A DNA stretch of 64,000 nucleotides from Rhodamnia argentea (Eukaryota > Streptophyta > Magnoliopsida > Myrtales > Myrtaceae), in the NCBI RefSeq assembly GCF_020921035.1, contig NC_063154.1:4278001-4342000 (forward strand), read 5' to 3'. Below are positions 22,385-35,040 of this stretch, one piece after another. Both the position numbers and the translations under genes were made by a program. The first letter of the stretch is position 1, and each line of letters begins with the position of its first letter. The notes beneath the pieces are model-generated. The model was not told where the DNA came from and searched no databases. It saw only the letters and a list, made by a program, of their open reading frames with translations.

Positions 22385-23055
22385 TAAATGAGGCCTAATT
22401 CTTTTAAAAAACTCCAGACTTTAGGTCAAGCCCCTCTCTAACTTTTTGTCTAAAAAAAAAACCCTAACTTTAAGTTCAATCTCAAATTTGTCTCGAATTT
22501 CTTTTTGTCTAAAAAAAAAAACCCTAAAATTTAGTTCTAGTTTGAAATCTACCATGACCATTTTTTGTCTAAGTAAAAAAATCACCAATTTTTGCTCTAA
22601 TCTAAAATTTGCTCCATTAACACTTTGTCAAAAAATCGCCGTTAGTCGTCCCTAATTTTTAGATCCTAGAACAATTTCATTTTGGATAATTTTTTTACTG
22701 GGGTGGATTTAATATCCATGTGAAAATGCCACGTCAGTCCGTAACTATCGCCCCTTCGTTCGCTAATGTTAATTTTTCATTCAACGTGGAAATACCACGT
22801 CAAATTGGGATTAGATCACTGGCTAAATTTGAAAATACATTGAAAATTTATGATTTTTTTAAGAAAAAAATAAAATTTTGGGCAAATTTGGGATTGTACC
22901 TAAAGTTTGGAAATTTTTTCGAGACAAAAAATTATTCGAAGCGGATTTGGGACTAGACATAAAGCTGGGATTTTTTTTTTTAAAATAAAAAAAAGAGTTT
23001 GAGATTGATTTGGGACTAGATTAAAGTTTGGGGTTTTTTAGGGAATTTGACCATT
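22385..23055. repeat. Foldback repeat of 'CCCTAACTTTAAGTTC' type
   Basis: The left arm repeats 'tgtctaaaaaaaaaaccctaa' with 'ctcaaatttg' pieces. The right arm has 'gattgatttgggactagattaaagtttggggtttttta', the inverse. Inner blocks 'gaaaatgccacgtcag' and 'cgtggaaataccacgtcaa' also recur. The short frames here reflect low complexity. Confidence 0.5.
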
Positions 23056-23244
23056 ATAAATGAGTATGTTTAAGATATATCTTTTTTTGACAAGTTCCTT
23101 ACGAGCACTAATTTAAAAAGACCGATTGTGCTCGCATGAATTTGAGGTCCCCAACTTTAGCGTTTTGTTTTTGGCGTGTCAAGTTGAATTAAACCCAAAG
23201 ACAAAATTCCCTTCACACAAAAAATTGATTCTTCGTGTTAATCA

Positions 23245-23332
23245 ATAATTAATTTCCCGATCATGATTAGCATCTTTAAGAAACTTGTATAATTAATTTC
23301 CCGATCATGATTAGCATCTTTAAGAAACTTGT
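23245..23332 (+). repeat. 44-bp perfect tandem duplication
   Basis: The segment starting 'ataattaatttcccgatcat' and ending 'aagaaacttgt' occurs twice in direct succession, at 23245 and 23289. Confidence 0.85.
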
Positions 23333-24389
23333 CGGCTTGGTCGCATGTTTACTCAAGGAGTTCCTGTGAGCCCAAGAAGGCAACATGCCCGGACAAAAGA
23401 GACTCAATCACGGACTCTCGACACGCAGTCCTGCACGGCCCACAACTTTTAACTATTGATGGGCCGACCCAAATGGATCCACTCAACCCATAATGGGTCG
23501 AGAAATCCGTACCCGTCAGCACATAAAAGTAAGGGTGAGCATCGTTTTAGGGTAAAATTGGCCCGGTCCATCGGTCAGGTTTCATATTTCAAAAGTCTGG
23601 GAAACCAATTCTCACGGTAGGTTCCACATTAGAACCTGCAATAAGTCTTTGTGTTTTCCATATTCTATTTTTTCGAGCGATGGTGCAATTTTTCATGGCC
23701 TTCGATGATGAGTGTGCAATCTGAAACCACTAGTTTGAAATTAAATTTTCGACGATATCTATAACAAAGACTTTTACTTTGTTAATGTTTTATATTTTTT
23801 GTGTGTCTAAATATGAATTATAATAGAGGGATCATAACGACAAATGGCGGTCATTAGAGGTGATGATTCATTACAATCGATCGATTAAAAAATTTATGTG
23901 GAATTTGGGTAGACCCCGCACATGATCCTGAAATCCGTAAAAGGGTAGTTTTTAGGTTCTCAAAAATTGGAGAATTGATTCGACAGGTAAATTTCAGATT
24001 CCAAGTGAAACCTGAACCAATCTTGGATCCGCTTACCCTACCTAAAAGAACTCATGAATTGCGGGCCCTATCCGTTCCAATCCAAACGGATACGGTGCGG
24101 GTTCTATTTTTTTTTGGGATCCGATGAAAGGGACCTTGTCTATAGTTGTGAAGTGTTACGCTAAATTCAGCATGCACGACACTGTAAATTTGCAATTACG
24201 AAGATCAAATCTATTTTGACCTTATCCGCTTAACTAAAACTTCTTTGTTTCAATCTTCTCATCATGATTTCCACCATAAAAATCCATCCATGTCCACATT
24301 GAAATCCTCCCTTTTTAAGAGCTCTAGATGTATCCTTTCAAAGAAGACGAAAGCTTCAACTTCCCCAGACCAGAGACGGCAATCTTCCC
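23333..24389. other. Intergenic region upstream of the transporter pseudogene
   Basis: About 23530-24110 carries motifs ('gggtgagcatcg', 'cccggtccatcggtc', 'cgcttaccctacc', 'gcgggccctatcc') that look like another degenerate hAT-type element, but I could not pair its ends. No gene is supported. Confidence 0.35.
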
Positions 24390-26392
24390 ATGGCGACCAC
24401 CACTGGCGGCGAAGGCTGCTGCGGCTTCGTCCTCCAGGTCCTCCAGGGGGCGGTGGTTCATGATGTTCGCGTCGTTCCTCATAATGCTGGGTGTCGGCAC
24501 CACCTACCTCTCTGGCGACTGCTCCAGGGACATCAAGTCCACCCTCGGCTACGACTAGTCGACCCTCAACCTCCTCAACTCCTGCAAGGACCTCGGCGCC
24601 AATGTCGACATCCCCTCCGGCCTCATCGCTGAGGTCGCCCCACGTGGCTCGTCTTCCTCATCGACTCTGCCATGAACTTCCCTGGCTACTTCCTCGTCTA
24701 GCTCGCAGTCACCCGTCGCATTACCTGGCCGGCGGTCTGGCAGATGTGCCTCTACATCTGCGTCGACGCCAACTCCCAGAACTTCGCCAACATGGGCTCC
24801 CTCGTCACCTGCGTCAAGAGCGTCCCCGAGAGCCGAGGCAACATGCTCGGCCTGATGAAGGTATTTCATGCATCGACTAGTTTCTCGTCAATATTCACGT
24901 CAGCAACCTTAACATGTGCACGAAATGCTTTCTCGTCTCGTGAAGGGCTTCGTGGGGCCGAGCAGCGCGATGATGTCGTAGCTCTACTTCGCCATCTACG
25001 GGGACAACTCCAAGGCCATCATCCTCCTGTTCGGGTGGTTGTCGGCCGTGATCTCAATCATCTTCGTGTACACCATCTGGACGATGAAGCTCTCAACGCA
25101 CCCCAACAAGCTCAAGATGTTCTACAAGTACTTGGCCATCACGGTCCTGCTTGCGTTGGTCATCATGGCCTTGACCATCGCCCAGAAGCAGGTCAGCTTC
25201 CCCCATTGGGCCTACGTGGCTGAGCACGGTCGCCATCTGCATCTTGACTTCCCTCCCCCTCGGGATCGTGGTGAGAGAGGATTGGGCCACGTGGAATCAG
25301 AGGAAGGCGCAGCAACCCAGGACGGCAACCATGAGAGTTGCTGATTATGCCTCCAACTCTCCTCTTGATTTGGAAAGGGTGCTGCTAGCCTGACAATTGT
25401 AGAGTACTGATCTTCCAATCAATAAGTATTTTATGTAAAATATGTAGTAATAGTGTGAGGGTTTACGGTTGAGATTGTATCATTCCCGATAGATTTGTTA
25501 TTTGGAAATTCATGCGACTGATCAGTCGAAACAAGAAGAGCAAGAGGGTGCCAATTCAAATGATCCAAAAACTGTGTTGTGCTGATGTGCTCAAGCCACC
25601 CAAAAGAGGTGCGGACTACACCATCATGCAGGCCCTTTTGAGCTTGGACATGATCACTCTCTTCATGGCAACGTGTTGCGACCTAGGTGCATCCTGACGG
25701 CGGTCGACAACCTGGGCCAGATTGGAGAGTCCCTAGGCTACCCGCAACACCCGGTCGGCACATTCGTGTCCCTTGTGAGCGTGTGGAACCACTTTGGCCG
25801 GGTGTTCGCTGGGTTCATCTCGGAGATCAAATATGAGAAGTGGAAGGTGCCCCGTCCCGCCATCATGATGCTCTCGCTCGTCGTGTCTCGTCCTAATCCC
25901 CACCCCTGGGTCCGTCTACGTCGCGTCTCTCCTCATTGGATTCTCCTAGGGGCGCGCAACTCAAGCCTCCTCTTCATCATCATCTCCGAGCTCTTCGGGC
26001 TCAGGTACTACTCGACGCTCTTCAATTGTGGGCAGCTGGCCAGTCCCTTCGGATCTTACACCCTCAACGTGCTGGTCGTAGGGTGGTTGCACGACCAGGA
26101 GACCACGAGGCAGCTGGCGGCCAGACGACTGAACTAATCGGCGACGATGGAGTTGACTTGCTTCGGGAGGCGGTGTTAACGGACGTCATTCAGCATTCTG
26201 GCAAACGTGAACGCGGTCAACGTGCTCATCTTGCTGGTTCTAGTCGTGAGGACCAGGAAGCACTACCAAGGGGACATCTACAAGAGGTGTAGAGATCAAA
26301 TGGCTGAGAATGAGAAGGGAATTGCGTTAAGCAATGCCAACACTGATGATCCTCAGGACGTAAAAGATAAGAGAGTGAGAAGGAACAAGTGA
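24390..26392 (+). pseudogene. Broken paralogue of the nodulin-like/NFD4-like transporter
   Basis: Segments of the same family appear in order but in changing frames: G-R-W-F-M-M-F-A-S-F near 24450, ending in a stop at 24556-24558 right after [18 protein letters not shown] near 24740; G-F-V-G-P-S-S-A-M-M-S followed by a stop near 24980; D-Y-T-I-M-Q-A-L-L near 25620; then after a frame change L-T-A-V-D-N-L-G-Q-I-G-E-S-L-G-Y and R-V-F-A-G-F-I-S-E to about 25850; a further frame change to L-F-G-L-R-Y-Y-S-T-L-F-N; and a last segment ending G-D-I-Y-K-R-C-R-D-Q-M-A-E, with a stop at 26390-26392. The intron position after L-M-K matches the intact gene, with a much shorter intron (about 24861-24943). 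Several stops and frameshifts rule out a normal product. Same orientation as the gene 4 kb upstream, so a tandem duplicate that decayed. Confidence 0.9.
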
Positions 26393-27812
26393 AATTGATG
26401 AACATTGAAACCCCCCCCCCAATCTGATCAGCAGGAAGGATTTTTCAAGTTATTTTTTCTTTATCATTTGTCAAGTAGGTGAAGTCAAATCTCATGCAGA
26501 GTGGCTCATTGGGAAGGATCCAAATGGATGTCAGGCCGAGGCCCACTGATTGACCCGAGGACCCGAATTGCCCCCAATCCAACAACATCTGTTGGATCTT
26601 GTGATGCTCCTACTCCTCGAGCACCACGCAGGTTGTCCAGCCGAATTATTAAAATCACAGAATCGTGACGTGAAATATATTTGTTTTTTTTAATCTTTTC
26701 AAGGAAAAACATTTTTATAATACTAGGGATTTTCTCGAATGAATGGTCCCTGATGGTGCAAAGATCGATCGATGATTAATCGACTGCATGCACAAAGGCA
26801 AATGGAAAAACGAAATATCACTCGGACAATCTAGGAACTAACTTCCGACATCTCTTGCTCGTTTCTGGACCGGTATCACCTGGTCAAGAATCTGGGCTCA
26901 ACCCAAGTCCATTAAACTTGTAAAGATGTCCAAAGGGCCTTTCCAAGATTTGTTAGATCCATTTCGTCGGGGCGTTTTGGATTATCAAAAGAAGAAATAA
27001 AAAATAGATTCAGCTCATTTATGCCGCTATGAAGCTTTTGCAGAAGGCAGTCTGCAGGACACTCTGTTCGACGACAACAGGCTTTGACGCTGTGCTTTTG
27101 CTATTTTCTCTGTTCTGTTGTGCAGGAAATAAAACGGAAGAACGAAAGGGACCTCTGTTTACAGCTTCCACAGAAGCCATTGTGAGAGAGCCTCGTCTTC
27201 AACCTCCGGCAAAGCATTTTTAACTGAATCAATGAAAAACTGCGAAGAATCTAACCCAGAAATCATCGAAACCTTCACTCGGACACAAAACAGAGAGAGA
27301 GAGAGAGGGAGGGAGAGATAGCCCAACTCAAAAAAGTGAAAAAGGGTTTTTTGTCCACACTTGCTGAGGAATAACCATCAGTAGCAACATCTTTTACCAC
27401 CAGCCCCAGCAAAGAATCTCAATCCCTCATGCAGATATAAGGATATGCGCTCGCTCTCTCTGTCTCTCTTCTTTCTCTCTCTAGCGATTTTCTCTAACTA
27501 TTTGCAGAATGATTAGCAAGCAAGGCAGGAATGTGAGTGTCTGAAAGGGGGTCTCGCAAGAAACAGAGGATTAGGGTAGGGAGAGGGAGAGAGAGAGAAT
27601 GGAGGAGGAGGGGGAGGTGTTTCTCTCTCCACCTCATTCCCGCTCCCATTGTGTCCCCATCCTCTGACTTCCTTCCTCCATTTCTTCTTGTTGAAAATGA
27701 AGTAAACAAAACCTCCAAGAATGGAAAAACCAAAACCCTGCCCTCAAGAAAGTTTAAAATAGAGTTTTCCGGCAGGTAATTATTTTATAATCACCGCTTA
27801 GGCCTGTGTTAT
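26393..27812. other. Intergenic region and promoter of the pectate lyase gene
   Basis: Contains a C10 run near 26411 and GA/CT microsatellites near 27291-27318, 27450-27482 and 27581-27600. CT/GA-rich tracts are common around plant transcription starts. No gene supported. Confidence 0.45.
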
Positions 27813-27819
27813 TATAAAG
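27813..27819 (+). promoter_or_regulatory. Possible TATA box of the pectate lyase gene
   Basis: TATAAAG lies about 200 bp before the ATG at 28017, in a GC-poor region just before a leader-like stretch. Confidence 0.4.
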
Positions 27820-28016
27820 CCCACCTCCCCTGCACAATTTCCTGAAATTCTGTAGCTACATCTCATCAAGCATCAAAGGCAAAGGTCCTTTCTCTTTTCT
27901 TTCTAATTTTTTTCTTAGCGGGATTTTAGTTTTGGGAGAAGCAAACAACCAGCTCCGGCAGAACTAGCGGCTCCCCCATTTGCCTCATTATTGCTTGCTG
28001 TGCCTAGGAGAGGAGG

Positions 28017-31000
28017 ATGAGGATGTTGTTCCCGACCACCTGCATTCTCCCTGCGTGCATCTTCTTCGTCTCTCTCTCCCTCTCGGCTGCTATGAACCTC
28101 ACCCTCCCTCACCAACACCCGGACCCTGAAGCTGTTGTCCAAGATGTGCACAGGTATGTCTAGTCTCTAATCCTCATCTGCATTCATCCCGCATCCAGCA
28201 ATGTCTTCTAAGGCCCCGAAACCTTCTGGCCAAGGACAAGCCGAGATACCCACTCTGTTTTTTGACCCACATTGCTCTGTTTTCTCCCCCAAATCTCAAA
28301 TCTGACAGATTTTCCCCTTTCTTTTGGTCAAAGAGATTTCTCCCCAGGTTTTTCTTCCTCGAGAGATTTCTTTCATTTTTCCTCAAGACAAGCAAATCAT
28401 CCTCTGAGCTCACCAAGCAGACAGCATTTGCACAATACACTCTCAAGTCCCAGCCATTGCGGGCAAAGAACCCATCCAAGCCTTGTGCATTTTCCCACAT
28501 TTGATAGGAAATAGTGGGATACTGCCCTCATTTCTTGCCTCGCAGCCTCTTTTCAACTCTTCTTCTAACACCAAAAACAAGAAAAACAAAACCCACCTGC
28601 TCTTTCTTTAGTTATTCCTTCCAGGTTTTTCGAACAAAGCAAAAACCTTCCTTGCAATTTAATCTTTGCAGGAGACTGAATGCCTCCCTCTCAAGAAGAC
28701 TCCTGTCCTCGTCCTCCTCGTCGTGTGGCACCGGCAACCCCATCGACGACTGCTGGCGGTGTGACCCGAACTGGGCCTCGAACCGGCAGCGCCTGGCAGA
28801 CTGTGGCATTGGGTTTGGGCAGTCGGCGCTGGGTGGTCGTGACGGGCGCATCTACGTGGTGACCGACTCCTCGGACTTGGATGTGGTGAACCCGAAACCG
28901 GGGACGCTCCGGTTCGGGGCCATCCAGGACGAGCCCCTGTGGATCATCTTCTCCGCCGACATGTTGATCCGGCTCAAGCACGAGCTCATCCTCAACAGCT
29001 TCAAGACCATCGATGGCCGGGGGCACAACATCCAAATCACAGGCAACGGCTGCCTCACCGTCCAATACATCTCCAACATCATCATCCACAACGTCCACAT
29101 CCACCACTGCAAGCCCTCCGGCAACACCAACATCCGATCGTCGCCGACCCACGTCGGGTGGCGCGGGCGATCCGACGGGGACGGGATATCGATATTCGGG
29201 GCGTCGCACATATGGGTGGACCACTGCTCGCTGTCGTACTGCGCGGACGGGCTGATTGACGCAATCATGGGCTCGACGGCAATCACGATATCGAACAGCT
29301 ACTTCTCGCACCACGACGAGGTGATGCTGCTGGGGCACGACGACAAGTACGCCCCGGACACGGGGATGCAGGTGACAATCGCGTTCAACCACTTCGGGGA
29401 GGCGCTGGTGCAGCGGATGCCGCGGTGCCGGCGGGGCTACATCCACGTAGTCAACAACGACTTCACGGCGTGGGAGATGTACGCCATCGGCGGCAGCGCC
29501 AACCCCACTATCAACAGCCAGGGCAACCGCTACACGGCGCCCGTCGACCCCAACGCCAAGGAGGTGAGCGAGCGTGGGTAGTGAGGGGCGGTTTCGGGAT
29601 AAAAATGACTTCTTTTTCGGGCTAAGTTATTTTCATGCGTCTCGTCAGTAGCAGGTTAAGCATTTATTAAGTACTATTAAAAAAATTTCAACTTTTAGAA
29701 TAGTCTTTGCGTTACACAAGACATGGGAAGGTCCGAAAAAACATGGTAAAACTTGCAGCATAGAAAAATGTACGAAAGTCGCTGAGTCTTAGGCGCCCTC
29801 GGATTCGTTGAAAAGAAAAAATCTGATTTTTAGGAGGGAGGAGGGTGTGGGTCATCGAGCTTTTTTTGACTTTCTGTCTTCTGCGCTTGACGCGGACGGA
29901 TGTCTCTGTCTGCGGGGGACGTGGGGTGTTTCCCCACTTGCTGCGACGGTGCGTGGGGAGCAGATGCCGCTGCCTCTGGGCTAGTCCCAGCCTGGTGCTC
30001 GACGCAGAAGCTAGTTGGTCCGTCTCGTTTGACAGATTGAGTCTGGTCTTATAAGTGCTTTGACAGGCACACAACCAGCGTGTTTCTTTTGGTGCCAAAC
30101 TCGAGCCAATTATTTTCGAGTCAGTACGCATTATGGATGTTTTTTTTCGGATCTTTGAGGACGTTGGACGTTCTTTGCGGGATCTTCCGTTATGAGATGA
30201 GAGATGGGATGTGATAGGCCCCAATGTCGCTATCCCATCGCAGGTGACAAAGCGCGTGGACACAGAGGAGAACGAGTGGACGGACTGGAACTGGAGGACG
30301 GAGGGGGACGTCATGGTGAACGGCGCCTTCTTCGTGCCGTCCGGGGTCGGCCTCAGCGCTCAGTACTCCAAGGCCTCCAGCATTGAGCCCAAGTCTGCTG
30401 GCCTCATCAACCAGTTGACCATGAACGCTGGCGTCTTCGGCGATCCTAGGTACACCTCTCTCTCTCTCTCTCTCTTCGTCGCATTTCCCGGCATTGTTGT
30501 TAGTTATTATTTGCTTCAACAGTGGATTCATTTACTCTGCTAAGCTCAGTGTCAGACACGGAGATTTAGATTAGAGGATCACACTAGTTCGGGGGTGATC
30601 GAGTTCAAAAGATTAAATTACACATCTATACAAAGCCGCACCGAGTTACTGAGCTCTCCATTGGTTTGTCATGGCTAAGCTCTAAATTATGGTACCCTTT
30701 TTGATAGTATCACACTGTCTTGGTACATGACAGGATTCGGATTTTTGTGAAGTTACATTGTTAGTTGGTAGGAAGATAAGTTCCAGGCTGAGGTAGTACT
30801 GGTGCTTCTGCTTCTCAAGTATCTATCTCAACTGTCAAAGTAGATTGGGTGTGCTCATTTATACTTGAATACAGCTCTTCACAAATGCAATTTTCATCCG
30901 AGAGATTTGGTTATAAATTGCATTCTTCCAGAAGTATTTTCTCGGAATAGTGAACAAATTGTGCGCTCTTAATCCTATTGGTCTTTTGTTAGATCTTGAA

Positions 31001-34000
31001 GATAGGCTCTTCACTTTGAATGACTGATTTGTGCGCTGCATCTACAAATTGGAACGGTTTCTGAGTTCATTGGATCAATAATTCTCGGGGAAAAGACAGT
31101 CTATTTATTTCTATTTTTTGAAACTGCAATGGACCGAATATAAATCCTGATTGAACACCTTGCAACCGTTCCGAATAAGACATTGGCAACAACAGAACCT
31201 GTCAGTTTAGCTGTCGCTGTGAAGGGGGTATTATTCGGCATTGTTAGTCTGCTTTTCTCTTTCCCAGTTGCTGTTGTTGATCCATGACCTTTTAACCAAA
31301 AAGAAGAAGCAAGTTGTTTTCCCTGGAATATCATTTGAAGCTAATCACCAGATCATCATGAGAGTTACAGATACAAAAAAATAAAATAAAAACTCTCAAC
31401 TGCATATGGTGTTATTACAGACATTGTGGTGAGCTTTGTTCCATCTTTTTGTCATTCTATCTCTGCACGTGATCATGCGGGGCTTGGAGAATCTTTCAAT
31501 AGGGCCAACAGAACAGCCTTGCAGTTCCCTTGTCCCTTTCCTTGTGTGCCTTTTCCAGTTCTCCAATAATCTGCAGTCCTTTGCAGTGATTTGTTCTGGG
31601 TTTTACGCAAATGAGAAGTAAGTCCTCTTCTTGCCCACTGCTTTTTACCCTTTTATCTCTGTAGGCCATTTAGCAGTTCCTGACCAATCCCTAGACCTGC
31701 TAGTCGCCTATATCGAAGTCCACATGATACATGCTTTCATCATCACATTCTTTTGCGATTGAAAGTCGTACACTTTGTTCTACCAATTCAAATACCTGGT
31801 TTGAATGACAATCGCTTTGAGAAAAAATTGGTGAAAGGGCGTAAAAATGCATAATCTTTTTCCTGGAGTTGTTTAGACAGGGTAAATTGCAAGCTGTGAG
31901 TTAAATTTCTATGGCTTGACCTTTTGGAGTAGACTCGTTCGTCTAATGAGGAGGCTCACTCAAGTTGATGAATAGCTTTTTTTGCAAAATGGGCATCCAG
32001 GCTTGTAATTGTAAAGTGAGCCCAACTCATCTGGCCATTCTGTCTAGGAATAGTATATAAAATGAGATGGTTTTTAGCTTTTTCTGACACGAGGGTTTGA
32101 GCTGGAAAACCAGTGTCTCCATGTCAAAAGCTTGTGACTTTGAGCATGGAGGATGAAAAGGCCTTTCTAAGTGCAAGGGCTTTGATAAAGGAGGCGATTT
32201 TTCCCTTCCTTTTTTGTACTCTTTATCTGGTCTAATTGGAGGCTGCTGCATTATAGTCAAAGAAAATGTCATCTGCCCGCCCAGGAAAGTTCAGAAGAGG
32301 TCATACGGGTTTGTGTGTGTATTGGGGTTAGAAAGTGAATGAGTGAGTGAGTGTGTACTCAGTTCATATTCCCTGCATCTGCTGTCCAGCCAATACTTGT
32401 GGGATCCGCTTATGACAACTGCATTATTTTCTTTAGGTTGGACTAAGGAGGCGTTGTGGGCCCCACCCACCTGTTTGTTTGTTTTGTTTTTTTTTTTTTG
32501 AGGGGGGAGGGGGCATTGGTTTGGGATCTGATATGAACTAGACAGCGACAACCAGCTGCGCTAGTGTTAGCATCTAGATACAATAATTGAGAAAAAAAGA
32601 AAAGAAAAGAAGATTTCCACCAAGTGACCTTGGTCCCTGTCCTATTCACGTTTGCATGTTCAATGTTATTACCGTTGTGTCCCCCCAACCGTGCTCTCAG
32701 GATTTGTGTCTGCACACACCTGAACAGGGGAGGAAGGGAGAGAGATGGTCCCTCATCCCAACTCCCATCAGCCCATCTTGCTTTGAAACCATGGGAGGTT
32801 CGGGCGAATGCTTTGCCTGGACCCGGGTCAGCATGTGCTGGCTTTAGCCATATCCCATGGCTATGATGGTACCTGGTGAACTGTGGTCGGGGTAAGAATT
32901 TGCCGGAGGTGAGAACCTTAGATCCAAATCTTCTGAAGAATGAACATTGCTAGATTTCCTTTCAACCATGTCAATGCTAGCTCGAGATATATGCGAAGAT
33001 TAGCGGCTTCTCTGAATGAAGTCATAATTCTTCGAAAGTCCAGTTCGGACTGAAGCTTGAACAAATTCTCCAGGGTAGTGCTTTCAAAACCAAGAAACCC
33101 AGCAATATCCATGATTTTTACCGGTTTCTCTGCTCTTGGAACTTGGAATAAGTAGTGGGAGTCATCTTATTTGGGTTGCAGATAAATGACATTAGACAGA
33201 GGAGACTTGTGAATGGCCGTCTTTTTTCGGTGTCGAATGATGGGGAGTAAAGTCAATAACCTGCTTGATTAGGCAGAGAGGGAAAAGCTGGCTCGACACA
33301 GACTGATGGAATCTAGGATGGTCCATTGGTATAACGCAACTGTACCTTACTGCAACTGGCCTTGACCTAGTGTATGCGAGTCTTCTCATTTGAAAGCAAG
33401 CACTTTGAGTGATAGGTTCATTAAAATACACTTCTCTTTCTGCATTTTCTGCATCATTGTGTAGCATCAACTTGACTGCATTTGAGTTTGAGATGAGCAT
33501 ATAGCAATGAGAGAAGGTTCCATCTGGGACAGAGAATTTTTTTAGGAAGATAACGCAGCCAAATTTCCAGTTCAGCTTAGATTGAACCTTACTCCTACCA
33601 CTAGGATCTCTTGGACTCTGCAATAAAGAAAAGGCCTTTTGTTCTTGTTCCTTTTCTCCATCATGTCCATCACCCTTTGTTTGATTCCTCAACCTGATGT
33701 TGTCATGACTTTTGTCCTGGGATTATGATTCATTCAGGAGGGTCTCTGATTTTCCTTTTTCTTTTCCCTCTCCTTTCCTTCCCAGGGACAACAGCGCCGG
33801 CATATCTTACCCGGGGTTTGCTGGGGGCGGGACCAGCACGGGCTCCTCCACCGACGGTGCCGTCGGTGCAGGAGGTGGGTCTGACGGAGGGGAAGGTGAC
33901 TACTTTGGAATGATATTCGGGAGCGATGCGCCACCAGCACATTCATCAGCTACCTCAATCCTTTTGTTTTTACTAATCATTTTGGTTTTGTACACTAGTA

Positions 34001-34044
34001 CCAACCGTGGTGCTCTATTATCATTGCAATTGTTGACATTGTAG
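28017..34044 (+). CDS. Pectate lyase-like protein, PMR6 type, probably GPI-anchored
   Basis: Four exons: 28017-28153, 28672-29563, 30244-30449 and 33786-34044. All have GT-AG borders and joined phases, giving 497 aa. Residues 1-26 are a signal peptide (hydrophobic [13 protein letters not shown]). Residues about 70-400 form the polysaccharide lyase family 1 domain: [24 protein letters not shown], the W-V-D-H-C-S-L-S and D-G-L-I-D-A acidic motifs tied to calcium binding, and R-M-P-R-C-R-R-G with the catalytic arginine region. The tail is Gly/Ser/Thr-rich and ends in a hydrophobic segment ([12 protein letters not shown]), as in Arabidopsis PMR6, the GPI-anchored pectate lyase whose loss gives powdery mildew resistance. 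It should cleave de-esterified pectin by beta-elimination at the cell surface. The start codon is followed by an in-frame AUG two codons later. The third intron is long (3.3 kb). Confidence 0.9.
30450..33785 (+). other. Long third intron of the pectate lyase gene
   Basis: 3,336 bp with GT-AG ends and a CT run directly after the donor (30461-30475). I see no second gene and no clear transposon inside; the frames on either strand lack domain features. The acceptor tract before 33786 is pyrimidine-rich. Confidence 0.6.
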
Positions 34045-34724
34045 AAACATTGCCAAAGAAAAAAAAAAATTCATGTGAGAGCCTAAAAACTATTGAATAG
34101 AAAAAATCGATTCGATGTGGTTCCTAAACTATTATCCGGTTTGATTTTATTTCTAGTTTTCTTCGAGCTGTATCTGTGCGCTCTGTTTCGGTCCGATTTG
34201 ATGGTCAATCCGCACCATGCTCGCTCCTATGCGATTAGCAACTTTCTTTCGATTAAGCTTTATAAAAGGCTTGATCAACAGGAAAAAGTGCAAAAGTGAA
34301 TGCATGGGGTATGGATGGCCCAGGTGACTATGGGGGGGCCATATTGCTGCATTAATTTCAGAGCCTTTCTATAACACCACCTTGTCTGCATTCATGTTTT
34401 TTTCGATCACGTTAACGAGTGTCTCCACATAGAAAATTACTCAATTTTCGAAAAATTGATTTCCCGTGACGGAAAAGATAACGATTCATTGAATTCTCTG
34501 AATATTCGTGATTAGTTAGCTCATAAGTATCTTTAGAACACTCCTTAAACAAAATCTTTCGCTTTTGCCCTTTATTCTTTCTCAACAGCAATAGAGCAGT
34601 CCTGAGCAGTAAGTTCTAACATGGGCTTGTCTCCAAAACAACATTGACTCTGCCAAACCGTCAAAGCCGCAGTTGGGGATGCCATTGCCAAGAACAAGCC
34701 CCTAGCTACCGGTCAACAAGGGAA
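34045..34724. other. 3' flank of the pectate lyase gene
   Basis: Likely 3' UTR followed by intergenic DNA. No gene supported. Confidence 0.4.
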
Positions 34725-35040
34725 AAATTACCAAAAAAGTCATGAACCTATTATAATTGTGTCAATTTAGTCTTAAATTTTTTTTTTATCGATTTAATCA
34801 TAAACATTTTGCATTTGTGTCAATTTAGCCCTTCCGGCAGACTTTAGCCGACTAGTGCTGATGTGGACGACGACAAATATTCTAATATATTTTTAAATTT
34901 TTTAAATTTTTAAATTTTTTTCTTTTTTTTTCTTTTCTTCTCCTCCCTCCTCCGGCTGGTCGTCGAAGGCTAGAGTCGGCGAGGGCGAGTTGGGCCTCGC
35001 CCGGGCCAAGCCTTGCCACGGTCGCTAGGCCGGCTCACCG
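34725..35040 (+). repeat. Dispersed repeat with 'ACCAAAAAAGTCATGAAC' start
   Basis: It starts 'aaaattaccaaaaaagtcatgaac', continues with 'gtcaatttagtcttaaatt' and 'cattttgcatttgtgtcaattt', then an AT-rich stretch, then CCTCC/CCGGCTGG and a GC-rich end. The same order occurs at 61570-61870. Only one arm of the foldback family is present. Confidence 0.55.

Noticed and set aside
28514..28671. Alternative start of the pectate lyase at 28514
   Set aside because: This stretch is intron 1. Splicing 28153 to 28672 gives a signal peptide and keeps phase, while the 28514 start would give a Phe/Ser/Lys-rich leader with no signal sequence.
33192..33692. 166-codon minus-strand frame in intron 3 of the pectate lyase gene
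   Set aside because: No domain, and the composition is not distinctive. Treated as a chance frame inside an intron.
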